From an uncultured Bacteroidales bacterium (lineage in GTDB: Bacteria; Bacteroidota; Bacteroidia; Bacteroidales; P3), in assembly GCA_900315335.1 (NCBI GenBank), contig OMYR01000040.1, forward strand, positions 1-39,917: a stretch of DNA of 39,917 nucleotides, given 5' to 3'. A model generated the notes under the pieces. It made no database searches, had not been told where the DNA came from, and was given only the letters and a program-made list of their open reading frames with translations. This document shows positions 33,560 through 39,917 of the stretch, piece after piece. Position 1 is the first letter of the stretch. Each line of letters begins with the position of its first letter. A program made the position numbers and the translations under genes.

Positions 33560-34939
33560 ATGAAAATATATTTTCTTGGAATTGGCGGAATAGGTATGAG
33601 TGCAATAGCCCGCTATTGTAAAATGAGAGGCGATGAGGTATTCGGTTACGACCGCACTCGCACCGCTCTTACAATAGAATTGGAAAAAGAAGGTATGTTT
33701 ATCAACTATGACGACATTGAACAAAACGTTCCAAAGGATATGGAATTGTGCATTTACACTCCTGCAATACCAAAAGACAGCAAACAATTCAATTATATCC
33801 AAACACTTGGCATTCCTATGGAGAAACGTTCCGTTGCTTTGGGACATATAACCAAGGACAAAAAAGTATTGGCTGTTTCCGGTTCTCATGGCAAGACTAC
33901 AACGTGCGGTATGATTGCTCATATACTTTCCAATTCCAAGTACGGTTGCAGTGCTTTCTTGGGAGGAATACTAAAAAGCATAAACAACAATTTTATTTTC
34001 AGCAAAAATTCTGAATTTGTCGTTGTGGAGGCTGATGAATACGACAGAAGTTTTTTACAATTGTATCCTTTCGTATCTGTTATCACGGCAGTAGATGAAG
34101 ACCACATGGATATATATCATACTTATGAAAACCTTTACAATGCTTTCCTACAATTTGCTCATCAAACCAAGGACAATGGCTTATTAGTCGTAAAACAATC
34201 CTTGAAAATCAAAAACGATTTGCCACAACATAATTTTTCCGTTCAAACATACTCTTCCTGTGAAAGCGATGCAAATAATCATATAGATAATCTTAGAATA
34301 ATAGATGGTTGTTACCATTTTGATTATCATGGTACGGAAGAGGTTTTTCAAGATATGAAGATGATTTATCCGGGTTTGCATAATGTGGAGAATGCTGTGG
34401 CGGCGTTGAGTGTTTGTAATTTTGCATTGAAAAGTATAGGCGTTGAACGAGAGGAACGAGAGGAAATACTAAGAAGCGGTTTGAAAAGTTTTTCTGGTAT
34501 GGAGAGGCGATTGGATTTTAGAATAAGAGAAAAGGATAGAGTATTTATAGATGATTATGCACATCATCCGCAAGAGATTGCCAAAACCATAGAATCCTTG
34601 CGTGCTCTTTATCCTAACGAAAAACTTACGGGTATTTTCCAACCTCATCTTTATACACGTACAAGAGATTTGGCAGATGACTTTGCACGTTCGCTTGAAT
34701 TGTTGGACGAAGTTATTCTTTTGCCGATATATCCTGCAAGGGAAGAACCGATAGAGGGTGTTGATTCCAAACTTTTGCTTGACAAGATAAATAGTCCGAA
34801 AAAGCATTTGACAGACAAAAATGAATTATTTTCGCTGTTAAAGATGCTGAATCCGAAATTTTTGATTACTTTTGGTGCCGGAGATATTTCGTTCTTGGTT
34901 CCCGAAATAGAGAAACTATTAAAAAACGATATGATATAA
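33560..34939 (+). CDS. murC: UDP-MurNAc:L-alanine ligase MurC
   Basis: A 459-residue Mur ligase adding the first residue of the stem peptide. N-terminal UDP-binding loop FLGIGGIGMSAIARY at about 5-19, P-loop GSHGKTT at 108-114, VVEADEYDRSF, and C-terminal DDYAHHPQEI and FQPHLYTRT. The start at 33560 (MKIYFLGIGG) is chosen; the frame is open upstream into murG but those residues are not conserved. It is the last gene before a 256-bp gap with a repeat, after which ftsQ begins. Confidence 0.96.
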   Translation: MKIYFLGIGGIGMSAIARYCKMRGDEVFGYDRTRTALTIELEKEGMFINYDDIEQNVPKDMELCIYTPAIPKDSKQFNYIQTLGIPMEKRSVALGHITKDKKVLAVSGSHGKTTTCGMIAHILSNSKYGCSAFLGGILKSINNNFIFSKNSEFVVVEADEYDRSFLQLYPFVSVITAVDEDHMDIYHTYENLYNAFLQFAHQTKDNGLLVVKQSLKIKNDLPQHNFSVQTYSSCESDANNHIDNLRIIDGCYHFDYHGTEEVFQDMKMIYPGLHNVENAVAALSVCNFALKSIGVEREEREEILRSGLKSFSGMERRLDFRIREKDRVFIDDYAHHPQEIAKTIESLRALYPNEKLTGIFQPHLYTRTRDLADDFARSLELLDEVILLPIYPAREEPIEGVDSKLLLDKINSPKKHLTDKNELFSLLKMLNPKFLITFGAGDISFLVPEIEKLLKNDMI

Positions 34940-34990
34940 CGAAAGAAAACAACGATAATAAATAGGCGAAAACTAATAAGGCTAACTACT

Positions 34991-35056
34991 AAATTAGTGT
35001 GAGTGATTAATAAAATAGTATGAGTGATTATTTCACTGATGTTAAACACTAATTTT
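34991..35056. repeat. Dispersed palindromic repeat, copy in the murC-ftsQ gap
   Basis: AAATTAGTGTGAGTGATTAA, TAAAATAGTATGAGTGATTA, TTTCACTGATGTTAAACACT, then AATTTT. Its right end plus one base makes TAATTTTG (35050-35057), a perfect -7 promoter box, 139 nt before ftsQ. No TTTG -33 box is found at the right distance, so promoter activity is only possible. Confidence 0.82.
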
Positions 35057-35195
35057 GCGATAAGCCGTAAAAATTTTCGGATTGAACGACAACGATTAAT
35101 AAAACTATTGAAAAAAAGAAACAGAAGCGTAAAAACAAAACAAATAAATATTACCAAAGATTACAAAACAAACAGGTAATACAACGAATTGAAAG

Positions 35196-35966
35196 ATGAA
35201 AAAGCGAGTACTCACAAAGATAGGTATTATTGCAGCGGTGGTGTTGATAGCCGTAGGAGTTCCGTTAGCCATGGGATATAGCAAGGTTACGGGATTGGAA
35301 CTTGTGGTGCAGTATCCTAATGAGAGTGCCGAAGATATTATAATCAATAAACAGAATATCACCTATACTCTTGCCAAACAATATGGCGATTTTACGAAAT
35401 ATCAAAGGCGTCAAATCCCGGAAGACGACATAAAAACGTTTTTGGAGAAAATGGATTTTATTGACCACGCCGTTGTTTCGGTTTCTTTGTCGGGAGTGTT
35501 GAGAGTAACCGTTATGCAAAAAATGATTATCGTCAATGTTTATACTTCTAAGGGCGAGCATTTTTATATAGATAACAAAAGAAACATAATATACCCGAAA
35601 ACGGACACGATTACCGCGCAATGTCTGATTGCTAACGGCGATTTCGTCAATACTAAAAAAAGCGTTATCGATTCCACAAAAGACAAAGATTTGGAGGGAG
35701 TTTATTATCTTGCAAACATTATTTCGCAAGACGATGTGTTGAAACAATCAATTAGTGCGATATTTAAGAATAAAGACAATTATATTTTGGTTTTGTACAA
35801 CGAAGATTGCAGTGTTATTATCGGTAAAAAAGAACAATGGAATGAGAATTTGAATAAGTTGCATCACTTGATATCGTCTCCGAATGCCGATTTGAGTTTA
35901 TATACTTCGATAAACTTGACTTATCATAATCAGGCGGTATGTACAAAACCGATAAAAGAACAATAG
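35196..35966 (+). CDS. ftsQ: Cell division protein FtsQ
   Basis: A 256-residue bitopic protein: short basic N-terminus (MKKRVLTK), membrane helix about 9-26, then a periplasmic POTRA/FtsQ beta domain (DFIDHAVVSVSLSGVLRVTV about residues 87-106, GEHFYIDNKRNIIY about 124-137). Similarity to proteobacterial FtsQ is low, as usual in the phylum; position before ftsA supports the call. It is separated from murC by 256 bp with a repeat copy, so ftsQAZ may have its own transcription. ftsA follows after 26 nt. Confidence 0.9.
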   Translation: MKKRVLTKIGIIAAVVLIAVGVPLAMGYSKVTGLELVVQYPNESAEDIIINKQNITYTLAKQYGDFTKYQRRQIPEDDIKTFLEKMDFIDHAVVSVSLSGVLRVTVMQKMIIVNVYTSKGEHFYIDNKRNIIYPKTDTITAQCLIANGDFVNTKKSVIDSTKDKDLEGVYYLANIISQDDVLKQSISAIFKNKDNYILVLYNEDCSVIIGKKEQWNENLNKLHHLISSPNADLSLYTSINLTYHNQAVCTKPIKEQ

Positions 35967-35992
35967 GATAATAAAAGGAAATTATAGATATT

Positions 35993-37399
35993 ATGGAAAA
36001 TTCACAACAAAACACAACAGTTTCTTCGATGAATGACAAAGAGAAAATGGTAGTTGGTATTGATGTCGGCACAACTAAGATTGCCGTTTTCATTGGCAAG
36101 AAAGATGAAAACGGTAATGTGAAAATCATCGGTATGGGTAGGACCGATTCCGTTGGAGTTGAGCATGGCGAGGTTAAAAACATTGTTGAGACGGCGACAA
36201 GTATCAAGATTGCCGTGGAGATTGCGGAAAAGAAATGTAATGTCAAGGTTAGCGAAGCCTATGTAGGTATAGCGGGACACAATATAAAGAACACATTTCA
36301 AAGAGGTTCTAAAATTATCAACGAAGAGAACCATATCATAACGCAAGAAGATGTCGATGCTTTGCTTGAAGAACAAAAAGTGAAGATTTTACCTCCGGGC
36401 GAGAGCATCATAGACATCGTACCGCAAGATTATATTGTCGATGGCGATACCGGTATTGACAATCCTGTGGGACGTATCGGTAAGGTCATAGAATGTAATT
36501 ACAATCTTATAAGCGGCGACCAAAACAATGTACATAATATATATATGAGTGTTGAGCGTGCAGGGTATAAAGTGAAAGGGTTGATATTGGAGCCTATTGC
36601 AAGTGCGGAAGCCGTAGTTAATGATGAGGAGAAAAGTGCTGGTATTTGTTTGGTGGATATAGGTGGTGGTACGACGGATATGTCAATATTCAAGGACGGT
36701 ATTTTACGCCACACGGCGGTTATACAACTTGCAGGCAATAGCATTACGACCGATATAAAGGACGCTTTTAAGATAATGCCGCCACAATCGGAAGCCTTGA
36801 AGACCAAGTATGGCGATTGTTTGCAAATTGAAAGCCAGAAAAACGCCATTGTTCAAGTTCCGGGTTTGAAAGGACGTCCGAGCAGAGAGATAACTCTATT
36901 TGCTTTGTCGGGAGTTATCAAAGCTCGTGTGCAAATGATATTGCAACAAGTGGATTATGAATTAAAGAATAACTCATTAAAGGAACAAACTTTCGATAAG
37001 ATACTTATTGCAGGCATTGTTTTAACCGGGGGCGGAAGCAAACTAAAACATATAGCACAATATACGGAGTTTATTACGGGAATTTCAACTCGTGTGGGCG
37101 ATCCTGATGAAATTTTCCTTTCGGATAATAGTGATGAGTGCAGCGACCCTATGTATTCAACAGGTATTGGTTTGGTGATAAAGGGATTTGAGTTTGAGCA
37201 AAAGTATCATTCATCGGACGATGTTGAACCAAAAGAAGAAATAAAAGAAGAACAAACCGACAATCAGCCTATTGTTGAAGAAAAACAAAAGAAGAAAGAT
37301 AAGAAAAGCAAACAAAAGAAAGATAAAAACAACAGCAATCGTTTGGTTGATTCTATTGCTAAATTCTTTTCTAAGATATTGGACGAGAGAGTTGAATAG
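35993..37399 (+). CDS. ftsA: Cell division protein FtsA
   Basis: A 468-residue actin-like protein that tethers FtsZ to the membrane. The phosphate 1 loop is VGIDVGTTKIAVFIG (about 18-32), the 1C subdomain has VSEAYVGIAGHNI, phosphate 2 is LVDIGGGTTDMSIF (about 221-234) and the adenosine motif is GIVLTGGGSKL (about 342-352). A highly charged Lys/Glu linker (about 405-450) leads to the amphipathic C-terminal helix RLVDSIAKFFSKILDERVE, the membrane anchor. ftsZ follows after 163 nt. Confidence 0.95.
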   Translation: MENSQQNTTVSSMNDKEKMVVGIDVGTTKIAVFIGKKDENGNVKIIGMGRTDSVGVEHGEVKNIVETATSIKIAVEIAEKKCNVKVSEAYVGIAGHNIKNTFQRGSKIINEENHIITQEDVDALLEEQKVKILPPGESIIDIVPQDYIVDGDTGIDNPVGRIGKVIECNYNLISGDQNNVHNIYMSVERAGYKVKGLILEPIASAEAVVNDEEKSAGICLVDIGGGTTDMSIFKDGILRHTAVIQLAGNSITTDIKDAFKIMPPQSEALKTKYGDCLQIESQKNAIVQVPGLKGRPSREITLFALSGVIKARVQMILQQVDYELKNNSLKEQTFDKILIAGIVLTGGGSKLKHIAQYTEFITGISTRVGDPDEIFLSDNSDECSDPMYSTGIGLVIKGFEFEQKYHSSDDVEPKEEIKEEQTDNQPIVEEKQKKKDKKSKQKKDKNNSNRLVDSIAKFFSKILDERVE

Positions 37400-37562
37400 T
37401 GTGATAATAAAAACAAATAAAACCTTAAATGATTTATTAACAATTTGCTGTTTATAAAAATATAAAGTAATAACATTCCAATTGCTGAAATAATAGTAAT
37501 TTTACACCTTGAAATATAGCGTGGTTATTGCTTTTATAAACGCGAATGTAAAAAAACAAAAA

Positions 37563-39404
37563 ATGCCAATGGAAGATAATAGAGATTTTCAGATAACTCC
37601 TGATACGGATCAGCAGAGTTCATATATAAAAGTAATAGGTGTTGGTGGTGCCGGAACCAATGTCGTTAATTATATGTACAAGAAAGGTATCGTCGGCGTT
37701 GATTTCATAGTCTGCAACACGGATAAACAGAGTTTGGATATGTCGCCCGTAGCCACGAAAGTCAAACTTGGCGATAGAGAGTTGGGTGCAGGCAATGACC
37801 CAACGGTAGGACAACAAGCGGCTATCGCAGCAGCAGATAAAATCAAAGCCGTTTTAGATAACAATACCCACATGTTGTTTATCGCAGCCGGTATGGGAGG
37901 TGGTACAGGCACAGGAGCAGCTCCCGAGATAGCCAAGATTGCAAAAGAAATAGAGGTTGATGGCGGTACGGATGAGATACTTGTTGTTGCCGTTGTTACA
38001 ACTCCATTCGGTTTTGAGGGCAGAAAACGTAGAGAGCAGGCCAAAATCGGTGTTGAGAACTTAAAGAAAATTGTCGATTCCATTATCGTTATCAACACAG
38101 ATAAACTAAGAGGTAGAGGCAATATGTCCATGTTAAATGCATTCAATATGGCAAACGATGTATTATTCACAGCCGCAAAAGGCATAGCCGAGATAATTAC
38201 CGCCAACAACGCATATATCCACGTCGATTTCAAAGATGTTCAATCCGTTATGAGCCATTCAGGTGTTGCCCTTATGGGTAGCGGTATCGGTGAGGGCGAA
38301 GAGCGTGCATACAAGGCAATAGAAGCGGCTGCCACTTCGGACTTGTTGAACGATGACAACTTGGCTGACACTAAGAACATACTATTATATGTTACCTACG
38401 CCTCCGACGAGAAGTACCATTTGCAGATGGAGGAATTGGACACTATGACCAATTACATCAACGAGATTACCGGCAACAACGATGTGGATTTGATTTGGGG
38501 TTGGGGCTTTGACGATACTTTGGAAGACAAGATTGCAGTTACTTTGGTTGCAACCGGCTTTGAGGATAAAGAAATTTATCACGATTTGGAGAGATACCCT
38601 AATAAAAGTATGCTTTCATCCATTAGCACAAAGACGGAAAGCGCGAAAGTGGAGGTTTTGAACGTATCTCCCACTCCTGAAATAGTTTCTCAGAAACCAT
38701 CGGTAAATACTCAAACCAAATCTTTTGTTTCTGACGTGCAGCCAAAACCAACTACAAGCCCTGCAACACAGAATGCAACCGAAAAAACAGATGTTTTGGA
38801 TATCACTTTAACGCAGGTTAAGGAGCCTACACCACAACCAGCTCCTAAAACGCAGACGGTCAAGATAAACTTGGGAGAGGATTTTACTCCTCAACAAAAC
38901 AATTCTTATAACACAAATCCTATTTCACACACAGATGTAGAAGACAAACAAGCGATATTGGACAAATTCGCCGCAACGGAAAAAGAACCGGATTATACCA
39001 TTAAAGACGATGAATACACGGTAATGTCGAAAACGTCAATGTCAGATTTGTTTGCGGTCTCGAAAGATGATTTTGATTCTCCTACTCCTTACACCAAAAA
39101 GACGGAGAACACAGCGCAGACCACCCAACACATGACGCTTAGGGACACATTAAACACATCAAATGTTCAGCAAAACAGAGCGAACATAGTGGAAAACACC
39201 GAAAACAAACAAAAACGTATCGAGCGTATAAGGGAACTTTTGAAGAGCGGTAAGGTCGATGAAGTTCAGAAAATACATCCGACGGACGAGAATTTTGACG
39301 AACAACTTTCGGCAATGGCAAACAAAGATTCGCGTATGGAACTCAGCCGCGACGGAGTTATGGTTATTACCGAAAATCCCATAATCGGTTCCGGCGTTGA
39401 TTAA
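37563..39404 (+). CDS. ftsZ: Cell division GTPase FtsZ with long C-terminal tail
   Basis: A 613-residue tubulin-like GTPase that forms the division ring. The GTPase core spans about residues 15-330, with VGGAGTNVVNYM near 27, the tubulin signature GGGTGTG at 112-118 and TPFGFEGRKR near 150. The remaining about 280 residues, rich in Thr/Pro/Gln/Lys, are a linker much longer than in many FtsZ proteins, ending in a conserved-looking RIERIRELLKSGK helix and a tail MVITENPIIGSGVD. The ATG at 37563 is preferred over the in-frame TTG at 37509, whose extra residues do not fit the family. It is the last gene of the cluster and is followed by the hairpin at 39552. Confidence 0.96.
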   Translation: MPMEDNRDFQITPDTDQQSSYIKVIGVGGAGTNVVNYMYKKGIVGVDFIVCNTDKQSLDMSPVATKVKLGDRELGAGNDPTVGQQAAIAAADKIKAVLDNNTHMLFIAAGMGGGTGTGAAPEIAKIAKEIEVDGGTDEILVVAVVTTPFGFEGRKRREQAKIGVENLKKIVDSIIVINTDKLRGRGNMSMLNAFNMANDVLFTAAKGIAEIITANNAYIHVDFKDVQSVMSHSGVALMGSGIGEGEERAYKAIEAAATSDLLNDDNLADTKNILLYVTYASDEKYHLQMEELDTMTNYINEITGNNDVDLIWGWGFDDTLEDKIAVTLVATGFEDKEIYHDLERYPNKSMLSSISTKTESAKVEVLNVSPTPEIVSQKPSVNTQTKSFVSDVQPKPTTSPATQNATEKTDVLDITLTQVKEPTPQPAPKTQTVKINLGEDFTPQQNNSYNTNPISHTDVEDKQAILDKFAATEKEPDYTIKDDEYTVMSKTSMSDLFAVSKDDFDSPTPYTKKTENTAQTTQHMTLRDTLNTSNVQQNRANIVENTENKQKRIERIRELLKSGKVDEVQKIHPTDENFDEQLSAMANKDSRMELSRDGVMVITENPIIGSGVD

Positions 39405-39551
39405 TATATCAATAACGAAGTGCAAAGTTTCATAAAAAATATTGAACTTAATAATCTGATGTCCTTATTAACAAATAAGCGGGAGGGAGATTTTAAGAAT
39501 TAATTTTGAAAACACAACTTCGATAGCGAAATTTTGATATTATATATAATG

Positions 39552-39592
39552 TATGCAGATAATCTCCTTTGAGTTTATCTGCATATCTTTTT
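39552..39592 (+). terminator. Intrinsic terminator after ftsZ, repeated element copy B
   Basis: Stem TATGCAGATAATCTC (39552-39566) with GAGTTTATCTGCATA (39571-39585), one mismatch, loop CTTT, then a T run. The right arm is identical to that of the hairpin at 18627-18661, and both are followed by TTTATTTGT. Confidence 0.85.
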
Positions 39593-39757
39593 TATTTGTA
39601 GTTTGCCAATGAGAAAAACGAAGTTTTAATAAAGAGAATTAACAATTTGGATTTGGACAACAAAGATTGCAAAATGCTAAGAATAAATTTTTGCCTTGAT
39701 GACAATTTTCAAAAACGACATATTAATAATTAAAGGCTTGATTTATAGTATATACGA

Positions 39758-39917
39758 CTTGAAGTTTATAAGCCGTATCTTGAAGTTTTTGTCTAAAACG
39801 TTGAGGCTTTCGTCCAAATCGTTGAGACTTTCGTCTAAAACGCTTGAAAACGCAATTCAACTTATCGCAAAGTTGTGGTTCAACTTATCGCAAACTTCAC
39901 CCTCAACTTATCGCAAA
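39758..39917. repeat. Second periodic array (21-nt units, then 14-bp repeats at 23-nt spacing)
   Basis: 21-nt units start at 39758, 39779, 39800, 39821 and 39842 (e.g. GTTGAGGCTTTCGTCCAAAT plus C). They are followed by three exact copies of CAACTTATCGCAAA at 39858, 39881 and 39904, spaced 23 nt apart. A related single unit (GATTTGGACAACAAAGATTG plus C) lies at 39650-39670 in the opposite sense. The array runs off the window end. In the 513-bp stretch after ftsZ (39405-39917) nothing beyond this and the terminator is supported. Confidence 0.75.

Noticed and set aside
37509-37562. TTG start of ftsZ
   Set aside because: Eighteen hydrophobic residues would precede the usual acidic N-terminus; the ATG at 37563 fits the family.
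39501-39508. TAATTTTG promoter box after ftsZ
   Set aside because: No -33 partner and only the terminator follows; likely a chance match in AT-rich DNA.
39858-39917. CRISPR array
   Set aside because: Repeats of 14 bp with 9-nt spacers are far too short, there is no cas gene, and neighbouring units are degenerate 21-mers.

Overview
The window is chromosomal DNA of a low-GC member of the Bacteroidota, most likely order Bacteroidales. The sequence evidence is: promoters of the phylum's own type (TTTG, about 19-20 bp, TAnnTTTG); starts without Shine-Dalgarno sequences; a secreted protein with a type IX secretion (Por) C-terminal sorting domain; a 154-residue MraZ, a PASTA-bearing FtsI and a MraY with a large internal insertion, all in the Bacteroidota style; and a division/cell-wall (dcw) cluster in the phylum's usual order. 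No rRNA, phage, IS or CRISPR array is visible.

Layout. 1-3.6 kb (+): BASS-family transporter, LicD-type phosphotransferase, rsmA, mntP. 3.8-5.3 kb (+): secreted choice-of-anchor-L protein, ending at a strong hairpin terminator shared with the converging minus-strand genes. 5.4-12.85 kb (-): TerC-family transporter, a cytidylyltransferase/PLP-enzyme fusion, an opine-dehydrogenase-like gene, initiator tRNA-fMet with its own promoter, rsgA and two glycosyltransferases. 12.9-18.2 kb (+): CCG-domain protein, YhcC-type radical SAM protein, rlmN, then a small Cys-rich membrane protein and dnaG. 18.2-19.0 kb: a promoter, a 34-codon leader-like ORF with a G10 tract, a 48-aa membrane protein, a terminator hairpin and a 280-bp inverted array of 21-nt units. 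19.05-23.4 kb (-): kinase/dCMP deaminase fusion, purE, RecD-like helicase, apbE. 23.7-39.4 kb (+): mraZ-rsmH-ftsL-ftsI-murE-mraY-(murD relic)-ftsW-murG-murC-ftsQ-ftsA-ftsZ, then a second copy of the terminator hairpin and a second periodic array running off the window end.

Three things stand out. (1) A family of 35-70 bp AT-rich palindromic repeats, assembled from modules like TTAGTGTTAAACA and CACTAATTT, occurs at least nine times. Most copies are intergenic, but one lies in frame inside murE (about 22 extra residues before the ATPase domain), one inside the opine-dehydrogenase-like gene and probably one inside the terC gene. The behaviour resembles Rickettsia palindromic elements, here in a Bacteroidota genome. 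(2) In the dcw cluster the murD slot holds a 161-codon ORF that matches only the MurD C-terminal domain and lacks the catalytic residues, yet keeps tight operon spacing. The D-glutamate ligase must be supplied from elsewhere. (3) Two intergenic regions carry the same terminator hairpin followed by strictly periodic 21-nt arrays. The complete one is a large imperfect palindrome centred on a 14-bp perfect palindrome.

Functionally most of the window is core: peptidoglycan precursor synthesis and septation, replication priming, rRNA and ribosome maturation, purine and pyrimidine metabolism. The accessory part concerns the cell surface (LicD, the fusion enzyme, glycosyltransferases, T9SS cargo) and metal export (MntP, TerC).
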